Source: Cyclobacteriaceae bacterium (lineage in GTDB: Bacteria > Bacteroidota > Bacteroidia > Cytophagales > Cyclobacteriaceae). Taken from it: a DNA stretch of 64,000 nucleotides. Positions within the stretch are counted from its first letter, which is position 1. Every line of letters begins with the position of its first letter. The position numbers and the translations under genes are program-made. The notes under the pieces were generated by a model, which saw only the letters and a list, made by a program, of their open reading frames with translations, made no database searches and was not told where the DNA came from. The stretch is from positions 310,001 to 374,000 of the forward strand of contig JAHBTY010000001.1 in NCBI GenBank assembly GCA_019638355.1, read 5' to 3'. Shown one piece after another: positions 44,885 through 53,952 of the stretch.

Positions 44885-45910
44885 TTAAGGTTCTACCGGC
44901 CGGTACCGTGACTCGTCAAAAATCTCTTTCGTGTTTTTTAGTCGCATCAGGTCAGGTAAGGTTAGCTCTGGCTTGCGCTTGGCATAGCTGTTTACAATCT
45001 GCCAGCCCACCCAGGTACCAATGCGGCCCGGTGCCTGATCGGCCACATCAAAAGTTTTAGGCCGTTCAGAGATATACTTCTGCCGGATTTTGGCGCTGGT
45101 TGAATAAAAGACTTCATCTTCCACAAGCTTTTTCCAGATCACATCCTGATTAGCCCGCGCTCCGGCCATCTCTTCGGCCGAGTAGCCAATAAACACACTG
45201 TCGGCAACACAAGGCAACATGTGTTTGGCAAAATAATAAGCCTTGCCATAGGTAATCATTTCGGCCAATACGGTTTTGTCTTGCAGATCGGTTTCGTTTA
45301 GGCGTGGGTCAATTCCATAGAGCAACATCACAGAAGGAACAATAAAACTTTTCTCGTATCGCTGTAACATGTACTCATACATGTTAGGTCGATACTTTGC
45401 GCCTTTGCCGAGATAATAATCCAACCCCACAACTATTAAGGTGTCGGTTACAAACAAATCGGTTTCCAAACCGGTAATAATGGTTTGAATTTTTGGCGGC
45501 TGAAAATCAGGGTAATAATATTTTAGGTTGACGAATGCCTGATTAAACTCTGATTGCAGTTCATTCAAATCGCCAAAAACCCGTTTGGTTTCCATCAGCA
45601 ATGTATCAAGATGCGGATTGGAAAAGCGGGCGTAGAGTTCGTTAATAAAAACAGAATCGTTGGGGTACGATTCGCGGGCAAAAACAAAATCGCGCAACGT
45701 GGTATGGCGCGAAAAGAAATCTACCAATTGTTGTTTGCTGGTAATGGCCGGTAAGGAATCCTGCAATTCTTCAAAAGAGTAACTTATCGTAATATCTTTT
45801 GTGTCAGGAATAAAGGCGCACTTTTCTTTATCGCTGCAACTGGTTAATAAAAAGAAAATAAATACAGTTGCGAGTGTTTTGAATTGGTGGTTCGCGAGGA
45901 CACGAACCAC
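44885..45910 (-). CDS. gldB: GldB-like gliding-motility lipoprotein
   Basis: The lipoprotein core begins FKTLATVFIFFLLTSCSDKEK. The mature part has CAFIPDTKDITISYSFEELQDSLP, FFSRHTTLRDFVFARES and SVFIGYSAEEMAGARANQDVIWKKL, which are GldB segments. GldB is needed for gliding in Flavobacterium. The start is uncertain: ATGs at 45994 and 46063 would give 28 and 51 extra residues before the signal. The GTG at 45910 gives MVRVLANHQFKTL plus a normal signal, but it lies inside an AGGA-loop hairpin. I take GTG 45910, with moderate confidence in the start and high confidence in the product. Confidence 0.8.
   Translation of the reverse strand: MVRVLANHQFKTLATVFIFFLLTSCSDKEKCAFIPDTKDITISYSFEELQDSLPAITSKQQLVDFFSRHTTLRDFVFARESYPNDSVFINELYARFSNPHLDTLLMETKRVFGDLNELQSEFNQAFVNLKYYYPDFQPPKIQTIITGLETDLFVTDTLIVVGLDYYLGKGAKYRPNMYEYMLQRYEKSFIVPSVMLLYGIDPRLNETDLQDKTVLAEMITYGKAYYFAKHMLPCVADSVFIGYSAEEMAGARANQDVIWKKLVEDEVFYSTSAKIRQKYISERPKTFDVADQAPGRIGTWVGWQIVNSYAKRKPELTLPDLMRLKNTKEIFDESRYRPVEP
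45887..45910. repeat. AGGA-loop hairpin, copy 3
   Basis: Arms GTGGTTCGCG and CACGAACCAC (9 of 10 paired) enclose AGGA. On the minus strand the arm reads as the first codons of the gldB-like gene, so the element seems to be part of its translated or leader region. Confidence 0.75.
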
Positions 45911-46138
45911 AGGGTTAGAAATAAGAACCGTAGAGTAAGATGACGTACGAGCCGAGGGAAATAAAAAGGAAAAGGCTTGCTTCACTATGCGCATAAACAA
46001 AATTTCGGTGGCGAAGATGGTGAGAATATGTGTGATGACAAAAGCACAAACGGTTAAACGCAAGCAGCTCCTATTAATTGCAATTGTTTGAGCTTATGCT
46101 GAATTTGCAGCGTTAAATTTTTTTACACCGCATTTGCC

Positions 46139-46162
46139 TTGGTTCGTGTCCTCACGCACCAA
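46139..46162. repeat. AGGA-loop hairpin, copy 4 (inverted)
   Basis: TTGGTTCGTG, loop TCCT, CACGCACCAA: the same element in reverse orientation (TCCT is the complement of AGGA), with one mismatch in the arms. It lies in the divergent gap between gldB and the deoxynucleoside kinase, 25 bases ahead of the kinase GTG. Confidence 0.75.
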
Positions 46163-46186
46163 ACATGAATATTAAATTCGTTAACT

Positions 46187-46819
46187 GTGAACAAACAACC
46201 CAAACATATAGCCGTGGCCGGAAACATTGGTTCTGGCAAAACCACATTGGCCGAAAAACTTTCCAAACATTATAACTGGACTCCCCTTTACGAATCGGTA
46301 GATCACAATCCTTACCTGCGCGATTTTTATGACGACATGACCCGCTGGGCGTTTCATTTGCAGATTTATTTTTTGAATAGCCGCTTTAACCAGGTGCGAC
46401 AAATCCGCGAAAGCGAAAAAACAATTATACAAGACCGCACCATTTACGAAGATGCCCACATTTTTGCAGCTAACCTGCACAAGAGCGGCCACATTAACGA
46501 TCGCGATTATCAAAGTTACCTGGATATTTTCAACTCGATGGTCAGCTTTGTACATCCACCCGATTTACTGATTTATCTGCGGGCAGACATTCCCAAACTG
46601 GTGCAGCAAATACAAAAACGCAATCGCGATTTTGAGTTTAACATTAAGTTGGATTACCTGCGCACGCTAAACGAACATTATGAAAAATGGATTGGCGATT
46701 ACAAAAACGGTAAGCTACTGATTGTAGATGTTAACAACCTCGACTTTGTAGAGCGGGTGGAAGATTTTTCGTTTATCGTTAACAAGATTGAGCTGGAGTT
46801 GAATAGTTTGTTTAGTTAA
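46187..46819 (+). CDS. Deoxynucleoside kinase
   Basis: This 210-residue kinase of the dCK/dGK family salvages deoxynucleosides. The P-loop is HIAVAGNIGSGKTTLAEKL (about residues 7-25), the catalytic pair is in TIIQDRTIYEDAHIFA, and the lid arginines are in IQKRNRDFE. The start is GTG 46187; an ATG at 46165 is out of frame. It stands alone, downstream of an AGGA-loop hairpin. Confidence 0.9.
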   Translation: MNKQPKHIAVAGNIGSGKTTLAEKLSKHYNWTPLYESVDHNPYLRDFYDDMTRWAFHLQIYFLNSRFNQVRQIRESEKTIIQDRTIYEDAHIFAANLHKSGHINDRDYQSYLDIFNSMVSFVHPPDLLIYLRADIPKLVQQIQKRNRDFEFNIKLDYLRTLNEHYEKWIGDYKNGKLLIVDVNNLDFVERVEDFSFIVNKIELELNSLFS

Positions 46820-46832
46820 GTAAACTTCAGTT

Positions 46833-47681
46833 TTAGTCTAACTCAAACGAATAACCTGCGCAGGCTGCGAAGATTCCTATTCCATTAGTTATGTTAGAAA
46901 AAACCTGCACGGGTTGCGCAAATGGATCGCCCGTAGTTCTTTCTTGCAGATTGCGGGTAAGTTCGTATTTGTAATAGGCTTCGTTTAGGTGCAGTAGTAT
47001 AATTTGCTGCTTAAGTATTGTTCCTCTGGTCCAGTAACTGAAGCGCGCTTTAATTTTTGCTGTAGCTCCATTAAACTTAAAATCATTGAACACGGAGGTT
47101 GACTCCTCGAACTCGGATTTGTAAAGGTAAAGTGGATGAAGGTAATTTATTGTATCGGCTCTGGTGCCATTGGAATTCCAATATTGAACAATCATTTTTG
47201 TAGATACATAGAGCTGATAATAATTTTTTTCTGGCGGATCGGTAAAAGTTATTTCTGCTGTTACATCAGCATAATCATCATTTAAAACAGTATCAATTTT
47301 AACAGCAGTAATTGGCATTGGTTGTGGTATATTCGTTAAAGCTGAAACAGGTTCAAAACCTTGCACCTCCACTTTTACCTTATAGATTTTGCCTGCCTGG
47401 GGTTTTAAGTCAGACCGGTATTCTCTAAAACCCGGTTGATCCAACGTACTGATTACAATATCATTTTCATCCATGATAGTTACCACCGCATTTGGAACAT
47501 ATCCGGCTGAAAACTCGTCTAAAATATGACGACTTTGGGTGACGGACACGTTCCATGTACTGTCTGGATTTAGAATAGCGTTTAACACTAATTTTGGTTT
47601 GTCAATCGGAATTTCAAAATCAACCACCAACTGGCATCCGGTAATAAGTACCAAAATCAATATCCAGTTATATCTTTTCAT
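46833..47681 (-). CDS. DUF4249 lipoprotein
   Basis: From ATG 47681 this 282-residue lipoprotein has the signal MKRYNWILILVLITGC. Beta-rich domains follow with FEIPIDKPKLVLNAILNPDSTWNVSVTQS and DQPGFREYRSDLKPQAGKIYKVKVEV, the DUF4249 pattern. A start at 47687 would need TTG. The gene begins 6 bases after the TonB receptor stop and is expected on the same transcript. Such lipoproteins accompany TonB receptors in Bacteroidota and may hold or present the ligand; this is inferred. Confidence 0.85.
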   Translation of the reverse strand: MKRYNWILILVLITGCQLVVDFEIPIDKPKLVLNAILNPDSTWNVSVTQSRHILDEFSAGYVPNAVVTIMDENDIVISTLDQPGFREYRSDLKPQAGKIYKVKVEVQGFEPVSALTNIPQPMPITAVKIDTVLNDDYADVTAEITFTDPPEKNYYQLYVSTKMIVQYWNSNGTRADTINYLHPLYLYKSEFEESTSVFNDFKFNGATAKIKARFSYWTRGTILKQQIILLHLNEAYYKYELTRNLQERTTGDPFAQPVQVFSNITNGIGIFAACAGYSFELD

Positions 47682-47687
47682 AATCAA

Positions 47688-50009
47688 TCAAAATTTAAAA
47701 GAATAGGTTAATGAAGGTATGATCGGAAATAAGCTATACTGAATAAACTTTTTTTTGCCATTCTTGTCGTAGGACAGATCAACAAAGAACGGGTTGAGCC
47801 GACTGTAGGCGTTATACACACCTAAAGTCCATTTGCGCTGACCCCACTTTTTATCTTTCCAAAAACTAAAACTTAAATCTAACCGATGATAATTTTTCAT
47901 CCGGAAATTGTTACGCGATTCGTAATAACGAATATCACTTGTATAATATGGAACGAAAGGATTTTGAGACTGATATTGTAGTGTTGGTAGTGTTATAGCG
48001 TTACCAGTACCAAACACCCATGCCATCGAAAAATCCATTCGTGTATTCCAGGTATGAGTTAACGCTATACTTATATCATGCCTTCGATCATACTTATACG
48101 GAAACCACCGGGCTTTATTCAAATCGTCAAACTGCCGATTATTCCAAGCCAATGTGTAACCTACCCAGCCTGATACCTTACCCTTTTTTTTCTGGGCCAG
48201 TAATTCTATTCCGTAGGCTTCCCCTTTGCCCCCGGTTACAACCTTATCTTGCCAGTCTTGCTCCAGATTAATATAGCTGGCTCCATCTTTGTATTCAATC
48301 AGGTTGTTCATGGTTTTGTAGTATCCTTCCAGTGTAAACTCAAAACTCTTGTAGGTTTTAGCAACACCTGCAGCAAACTGATTAGCTTGCTGTGGTTTGA
48401 TAGATGCAGTGGCAGGTACCCACAAATCGGTAGGCAACCCCAAACCGGCATTGGTAAGTAAATGAATAAATTGTACCATGCTGGCGTACGAAGCTTTTAC
48501 GGTAAAAGCATGATTGAGGTGGTAGCTTGCTGCAATACGAGGCTGAAAAGAAGAGTAAGTAGTTTTTTCTACGCGAAACGCGGATACGTGTACTCCGGCA
48601 TTTATTTTTAGGCTGCGGCCAAGGCTCAGATTATTTTCCATATAGGCTGCAAATTCATTTCCTAAAATGTTTGGATTCCCAACTACAGAATCTCTTGCTT
48701 CTGTCGTACGAAAAGAAAAAACACCAGGCGAAAAGGTATGATTGATAGCATGTATGCCAAACCGAGCCTGGTAGTTGGGTGCGGGCGACCAATCAAAATC
48801 TATTTTGGTTGCCAGGTCTTCAATGCCTGAGATGTATTGATTTTTATAGCGCTCGGTTTGGGTGGAGGTAGGAGAGGTAATGGTTTCTTTGTAATCGCCA
48901 AAAACATCAAAACGATAGCGACTGTAAGTAGAGGTAAGGTTAGCAAATAGTTTTGGATTAAGTACGCGGTTCCATCGCAAAGCGGTAATTATATTACCCC
49001 ACTTTAATCCAAACTCCTCCTCATAGTCGGTGCGTTCATTGTTATTTATATAATAATCCTTAAAGCGAGAATAGGCTTTATCATCACCCATGTATAAACT
49101 TGCATATACTCTGTTTTTAGGATTGATGATGTGATTGAGTTTCAGGTTAACATCATAAAAATAATATCCAGCCTTTCCACCTTCCGAAGCCGATTTAATA
49201 ATAGGCCTTGCCAGTATATCGATATAAGTGCGCCTTGCGGAAATGAGAAAAGAAGTTTTGTCTTTTTGAATGGGGCCTTCAACGGTAGCTTTTGCGGCAA
49301 TTAGACCGATCGATCCCTCACCTTTTACTTCTTTCATGTTTCCGTCTTTCATGTTGATATCGATTACCGAAGAGAGCCTGCCACCATAACGCGCGGGGAA
49401 CCCGCCTTTAATCATCTCCACATGATTAAGCGCATCGGCATTAAACACGGAAAAGAATCCGAAAAGATGAGCAACATTATAAACGGGTACCCCATCCAAC
49501 AAAATCAAGTTTTGGTCCGGGCCACCACCCCGTACATATAGCCCGGAACTTCCTTCATTGCCTGATTGTACCCCTGGTATGAGTTGTAGAATTTTCAATA
49601 CATCCACCTCACCCATTAATGCCGGTAAGGCTTTAATCTGATCTATAGGAATTGATACCGAACTCATTTGTGTAACTTCATGAATCGGATCTGCCCGTGT
49701 TCCTTCTACAACAATTTCGTTTAGTAACACTGGGGCGAGCATAATGCTAATGGTGGTATCACTTTTAAGTATAAAACGTATGGTTTGTGGTTGGTAGCCT
49801 ACATAACTGTAAACCAATAGTACCGAGTCTTGATTTTGCGTGAGGCTATAAAAACCATGTGTGTTACTGGTTGCCCCCGATTTGGATTTTAAATTAAGGA
49901 TAGTTGCACTAATTAAAGACTCACCGCTTTCGGCATCTTTTATAAATCCATTAATGGTATGCTTTTGTGCAAACGATAATACAGGCAGAAGCAGTAGCCA
50001 GATTCTCAT
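47688..50009 (-). CDS. TonB-dependent outer-membrane receptor
   Basis: This 773-residue receptor has a signal peptide (MRIWLLLLPVLSFAQ) and a carboxypeptidase-like regulatory domain (residues 16-100, INGFIKDAESGESLISATI). Its plug contains VDVLKILQLIPGVQSGN and GLYVRGGGPDQNLILLDGVPVYN, and a 22-strand barrel ends in aromatic residues (SLTYSFKF). It imports an unknown ligand with TonB energy. No SusD partner is present; the DUF4249 lipoprotein takes that place. Confidence 0.92.
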   Translation of the reverse strand: MRIWLLLLPVLSFAQKHTINGFIKDAESGESLISATILNLKSKSGATSNTHGFYSLTQNQDSVLLVYSYVGYQPQTIRFILKSDTTISIMLAPVLLNEIVVEGTRADPIHEVTQMSSVSIPIDQIKALPALMGEVDVLKILQLIPGVQSGNEGSSGLYVRGGGPDQNLILLDGVPVYNVAHLFGFFSVFNADALNHVEMIKGGFPARYGGRLSSVIDINMKDGNMKEVKGEGSIGLIAAKATVEGPIQKDKTSFLISARRTYIDILARPIIKSASEGGKAGYYFYDVNLKLNHIINPKNRVYASLYMGDDKAYSRFKDYYINNNERTDYEEEFGLKWGNIITALRWNRVLNPKLFANLTSTYSRYRFDVFGDYKETITSPTSTQTERYKNQYISGIEDLATKIDFDWSPAPNYQARFGIHAINHTFSPGVFSFRTTEARDSVVGNPNILGNEFAAYMENNLSLGRSLKINAGVHVSAFRVEKTTYSSFQPRIAASYHLNHAFTVKASYASMVQFIHLLTNAGLGLPTDLWVPATASIKPQQANQFAAGVAKTYKSFEFTLEGYYKTMNNLIEYKDGASYINLEQDWQDKVVTGGKGEAYGIELLAQKKKGKVSGWVGYTLAWNNRQFDDLNKARWFPYKYDRRHDISIALTHTWNTRMDFSMAWVFGTGNAITLPTLQYQSQNPFVPYYTSDIRYYESRNNFRMKNYHRLDLSFSFWKDKKWGQRKWTLGVYNAYSRLNPFFVDLSYDKNGKKKFIQYSLFPIIPSLTYSFKF

Positions 50010-50099
50010 AGGTGATGGTTAAACGCCCCGTAGTACCTTCATGGTATTTCGTTTACCTAATTTAATATTCTAGATTTGAAAGTGATTAAAACTCAATAA

Positions 50100-50130
50100 A
50101 AAAGGCAGTCGGTTTACCCAACTGCCTTTT
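50100..50130 (-). terminator. Terminator behind the M14 peptidase gene
   Basis: Arms AAAAGGCAGT (50100-50109) and ACTGCCTTTT (50121-50130) enclose an 11-base loop with an inner GGT/ACC. On the minus strand the hairpin ends in TTTTTT. It lies 39 bases after the stop of the peptidase gene at 50169, ahead of the TonB receptor start. Confidence 0.85.
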
Positions 50131-50168
50131 CTGTGCTTCCTTAATAAGGTTGAAACCCTTTCACCAAA

Positions 50169-52694
50169 CTACTGCACCATAAACACCGCGTTCGAGAAAA
50201 TCATTTTACCGCTTTCCCAGAAATTGCGGAACAACGGATTATCCACTAAGTAAACAACATTACCCTGTCCTTTTGGCTCCACCCCTAGTACCAGGCTGTT
50301 GCTCATCTTTTTATTAATGCGATAACCTGCAAAACCCTGCACCGGTTTCGCATTGCCTTTAATTACACCTACGTTCCAGCCATTTTGTAAATAGCCATAG
50401 CGCAACTCGTTTGTTTTAAGCGTGTAGTAAAACTCCTTCATGCCAAAGGCAAGTGGGTGCGAACGATCTAATGTTACTTTATAAATAGCTCCTGATATGG
50501 CATCTGAAAGTTGTTTGCGATCAGCTTCTTCATAGCGGCTTAATAAGTCTTTCTCACGCACTTCTTTATCTTTCTTCTCGGCTTCACTTTTCTCAGCATC
50601 ATTTGTATAGGCTTTTAGTGCAAAGCCCTTCTTTTCAGCAAAAGATGTTAGTGCGTTGGCAATTACAATTAATCTTCCGCCATTTGATACCCACGATGAA
50701 ACCCGATCCAGTGTACCTTCATCAAACATTCTGTATCGACCTTCCGGCACGACCAACACATCGTACTTGTTCAATTCAATGCTACCAAAATATTCGGTTC
50801 CGATTTGTGTAATGGGGTAGTGAAGTTGTTCTTCAAAGAAATGCCAGATTTCGCCTGCGCTTAATGATGACGTTTGTTCACCAATTAACACAGCAACTTT
50901 GGGTGCTTTTAAATACGTAACCGATGATGAGCCAAAGTCATTACCCCGATCGACAAAGCCGGTAGTGCTGGTATAAATTTTTCGCTCCTTTTCAGTAGCG
51001 AGTTTTTTAATCAGGTTATCAAAGTCGGTCATGCTTTCATTGTTTCTGCGCGTAACAATCAATGTTCCGGGTTCAAAGTTTTGTCCTGCAACAGAGAATG
51101 CTTTTTCTGATGCGCGCACCTTTATGTTTTTACTCAGCAACTCAGCCAGAAATTCAACATCGCGTAAGCTTTCGTATTTAAAAATGTAGGCATACGGTTT
51201 TGTCGAAGTTGTTCCGTTGTCAACTGTTTTTGATTGGTACGCTTTGCCAACATTAATCCGTTCGTTGAGCGCATAACCCTTCAAGTCATAATTATACATC
51301 AGGTTCCAGGCGGTAATATCATACGTTGCCGAATCGGGAAGTTTGGAGGTGGGTTCAAACAGCGTAGTAATGAACCTCGACTTGGGTTGATAGATATTAA
51401 TGATCACATCATCGGTGTTTACATTGGCTGTTCCGATAGTTTGTGTTTGATAATCAAAGCCACGCGTTACTTTGCCTGCTGCAGGATGGCCGTATTTTAT
51501 CGAGTGGCTATCCAACCATTTGGTTAGCTTGTTGATCTTATCTATATTATTATCACCTTTAATTACATACGTTTTGTAAGGTGCAGCCGGGTTGTTCAGA
51601 TTTTCTTTCGAATATTTTTCAAACTCATCTACTACACGGTTGGAATTAATCGAAGTAATTTCAATTGTAGATAAACCTGTAGTGTGGTGATGTGTTAGCC
51701 TGTCTTTCAGCGTAAGCGGATCGCCTTCGCGTGTGGTAATACTCAAACCACCAAAGCCTCCGCCACCTTGCTCGTACGTCATGCCAATGGCACCGCTATA
51801 GGTTGGGTAGGTATCGCCATAGCTTGGGTAATACAAATCGAACACTTCTTTGGTAAAATATAACCAACCTTGTTCGTCAAAATACTTCGCGTGATTTTTT
51901 CCAATCATGGTTTGGAACTCACGTTGCCACGGAGAAATTACTTCGTGAAAGGGTTCGGCAGCCGGAGCGAAGTAATACGGGTTATTGTAACCTTGTTCAT
52001 GAAAATCTACATGCACATGTGGAAGCCATTCGTTATAGATTTTTATTCTTGCTCTTGATTCTTTTTGCGTAAGCCAGGCCCAATCGCGATTCAGATCGAA
52101 CAAATAATGATTGGCTCTTCCACCCGGCCAGGGTTCGCGGTGTTCTTTGGCATCGCCACTGGAGTTGTAAGGATTGTTTCCATACTGATTGTAAAAATTT
52201 GCGTAGCGATCGCGTCCATCGGGATTGATACACGGATCCATAATCACCACGGTATTCTTCAGCCACTCTTTTGTTTTTGCGTTGGCCGGATTTACCAATT
52301 CGTAAAGCGTTTTCATAGATGCTTCCAGGGAGCTGGCCTCGTTGCCATGCACATTGTAGCTCAACCAAACAATAGCCACCTTGCCTGTGGGCGTCCCTTC
52401 CAACACACCGGCACGTTTCAGGTTGTCCTGTCGGATTTGTTCAAGGTTGGCAAAGTTTTCGGGCGAAGCGATAACTGCATAGATGAGCGGACGCAGCTCG
52501 TTGGTTTCGCCATACTGGGTAACTTTTACATTGGCCGATAAGTCATCGATGTATTTGAAATATTCTACCACCCGATGGTGGCGTGTAAAACGTGAGCCCA
52601 GTTCATAACCCAGAAATTGATCAGGGGTTTGAATGGTTTGGGCGGTACTTGTGAAAGAAAGGATTACGAGTGCAAAAAGAAATAGTTGTTTCAT
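50169..52694 (-). CDS. Secreted M14-family zinc carboxypeptidase
   Basis: This 841-residue protein has a signal peptide (MKQLFLFALVILSFTSTAQ). The zinc site is read as His116 and Glu119 in YNVHGNEASS, with the third ligand probably His232 in VDFHEQGYNNP; NPDGRDRY (around residue 160) holds the substrate arginine. The extra C-terminal part (from about residue 550) includes a class-I-glutaminase-like fold (NKYDVLVVPEGRYRMF, NGGRLIVIANALTSF). It probably trims peptides outside the inner membrane. A terminator follows. Confidence 0.88.
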   Translation of the reverse strand: MKQLFLFALVILSFTSTAQTIQTPDQFLGYELGSRFTRHHRVVEYFKYIDDLSANVKVTQYGETNELRPLIYAVIASPENFANLEQIRQDNLKRAGVLEGTPTGKVAIVWLSYNVHGNEASSLEASMKTLYELVNPANAKTKEWLKNTVVIMDPCINPDGRDRYANFYNQYGNNPYNSSGDAKEHREPWPGGRANHYLFDLNRDWAWLTQKESRARIKIYNEWLPHVHVDFHEQGYNNPYYFAPAAEPFHEVISPWQREFQTMIGKNHAKYFDEQGWLYFTKEVFDLYYPSYGDTYPTYSGAIGMTYEQGGGGFGGLSITTREGDPLTLKDRLTHHHTTGLSTIEITSINSNRVVDEFEKYSKENLNNPAAPYKTYVIKGDNNIDKINKLTKWLDSHSIKYGHPAAGKVTRGFDYQTQTIGTANVNTDDVIINIYQPKSRFITTLFEPTSKLPDSATYDITAWNLMYNYDLKGYALNERINVGKAYQSKTVDNGTTSTKPYAYIFKYESLRDVEFLAELLSKNIKVRASEKAFSVAGQNFEPGTLIVTRRNNESMTDFDNLIKKLATEKERKIYTSTTGFVDRGNDFGSSSVTYLKAPKVAVLIGEQTSSLSAGEIWHFFEEQLHYPITQIGTEYFGSIELNKYDVLVVPEGRYRMFDEGTLDRVSSWVSNGGRLIVIANALTSFAEKKGFALKAYTNDAEKSEAEKKDKEVREKDLLSRYEEADRKQLSDAISGAIYKVTLDRSHPLAFGMKEFYYTLKTNELRYGYLQNGWNVGVIKGNAKPVQGFAGYRINKKMSNSLVLGVEPKGQGNVVYLVDNPLFRNFWESGKMIFSNAVFMVQ

Positions 52695-52712
52695 AAAAAT
52701 GGATTGGGGTTG

Positions 52713-52758
52713 GCCTCACCCCCAACCCTCTCTCCCGATAGCTATCGGGAAGAGGGGG
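52713..52758. repeat. CCTCACCCCCAACCCTCTC repeat, copy 1, with palindrome
   Basis: CCTCACCCCCAACCCTCTC is followed by the 18-bp palindrome TCCCGATAGCTATCGGGA (52733-52750) and then AGAGGGGGGA, so the whole element folds back on itself. A similar GC-rich element occurs at 54853-54912. It lies in the 95-base gap ahead of the M14 gene. Confidence 0.75.
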
Positions 52759-52789
52759 GAGTAAGTTATTTGGGCAAGGTGTTAAAATT

Positions 52790-53317
52790 TCAACTCTGCT
52801 TCAATAGTCTTTTTATCTGCGGTGTATGGTGAATAAGGTGCTCCTGAAAAAAACGAAGAGCTTGTTTGATATTGAGTTTACCCGCCACCGGGTGTTTATA
52901 AACTTTTCGGGTTAATTGATCGGCCGTAAATTGGCTTAACAGATCTTTCATCTCCATGCGGGTGGCAGCCCAGGCATCGGCAATGGCCACAGCATCGGCA
53001 AAAGCGGGCGTATTATCTACCACCACTTTGGGCGCTTTGAACTTAAAAGGTAATCGCTGGGAAATAACCAGAGTTAGCATTTTCAATTCTTCTATAAAGC
53101 CTGTGCGTGGCTGTTCCTCGATTCCCAAATACTTTTTTTTGAGGTATTGTACCGACAATTTCTCGGAGGTAATTAAATGCGCAAACACCTGGCCCAGCGA
53201 CCACTGGCCCGGTGCATGCTGTTGCAATTGCGTTGGACTAAGCGAATCAATTTGGAGCAGCAATTCCTGTTTTTGCTTTTCAATTGTTTCGAATAAAGTT
53301 TGAAGTTGGGGATGCAT
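52790..53317 (-). CDS. DinB-superfamily protein
   Basis: This 175-residue four-helix bundle has SPTQLQQHAPGQWSLGQVFAHLITSE near the middle and FFQEHLIHHTPQIKRLL at the end, typical of DinB/DUF1569-like proteins. The histidines at the centre of helices (H in GQVFAHLI, EHLIHHT) form the presumed metal site. Family members act as thiol transferases or have no known activity. There is no signal peptide. Confidence 0.8.
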   Translation of the reverse strand: MHPQLQTLFETIEKQKQELLLQIDSLSPTQLQQHAPGQWSLGQVFAHLITSEKLSVQYLKKKYLGIEEQPRTGFIEELKMLTLVISQRLPFKFKAPKVVVDNTPAFADAVAIADAWAATRMEMKDLLSQFTADQLTRKVYKHPVAGKLNIKQALRFFQEHLIHHTPQIKRLLKQS

Positions 53318-53366
53318 TGTAAAACCGGTTTAAGGTAAATGTATCAAATCCTCTTAAGCCAGGTGT

Positions 53367-53396
53367 TTGGTAGATCAATAGATTTTTCTACTTTTA
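53367..53396 (+). promoter_or_regulatory. Promoter of the RDD gene
   Basis: TTG (53367-53369), preceded by T, then 19 bases and TACTTTTA (53389-53396) fit TTG-N19-TAnnTTT(G/A). The expected start is about 53403, 23 bases ahead of ATG 53426. Confidence 0.45.
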
Positions 53397-53425
53397 ACAT
53401 AACCTAATCATAAACCAAATCACAC

Positions 53426-53905
53426 ATGAACACAAATTACGCAGGATTCTGGCTACGCTTTGTTGCTGTTATTATTGATGGCATTATCCTTTGGGTCATA
53501 CAGTCTTTCATTTTTGTACCCATTTTAGCGGCAATGGGCCTAGGCTTTGCCGGGGCAGCTGAGACAATGGATTTCAGTGATCCTGAGCAGGCGGCAGGCA
53601 TGTTCGCATCAATCATGGCTTTAATGGGTGGCTATTGGATTCTTTCTATTACACTTAATGTTATTTACCATACTTTAATGGAAGCATCAAAGTTTCAAGG
53701 TTCTGTAGGTAAATTAGCTCTTGGACTTAGAGTTACAGATTTACAAGGAAATAAACTTGACTTTGTCAAAGCGCTTGTTAGAAACCTTTGTAAGTTAATT
53801 TCCAACTTCACTATACTAATTGGTTACATAATGGCTGGTTTTACGGAAAAGAAACAGGCATTACATGATATGATTGCAAGCACATTAGTTTTAAAGAAAA
53901 ACTAA
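53426..53905 (+). CDS. RDD-family membrane protein
   Basis: This 159-residue protein has the family start MNTNYAGFWLRFVAVIIDGIILWVIQSF (R-D-D pattern: R, D in helix 1). Two further membrane helices follow, with a charged loop containing KFQGSVGKLALGLRVTDLQGNKLDF. RDD proteins often carry Na+ or other ions or assist membrane complexes; the role here is unknown. A strong terminator follows. Confidence 0.88.
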   Translation: MNTNYAGFWLRFVAVIIDGIILWVIQSFIFVPILAAMGLGFAGAAETMDFSDPEQAAGMFASIMALMGGYWILSITLNVIYHTLMEASKFQGSVGKLALGLRVTDLQGNKLDFVKALVRNLCKLISNFTILIGYIMAGFTEKKQALHDMIASTLVLKKN

Positions 53906-53925
53906 GCTTGGTTTACTATAAGATT

Positions 53926-53952
53926 AGGGGTGCCATTTGGCACCCCTTTTTT
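53926..53952 (+). terminator. Rho-independent terminator behind the RDD gene
   Basis: A 9-bp GC-rich stem (53926-53934 with 53939-53947), a 4-base loop ATTT and a T-run end exactly at the stop codon of the convergent lipid kinase gene. Confidence 0.9.
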
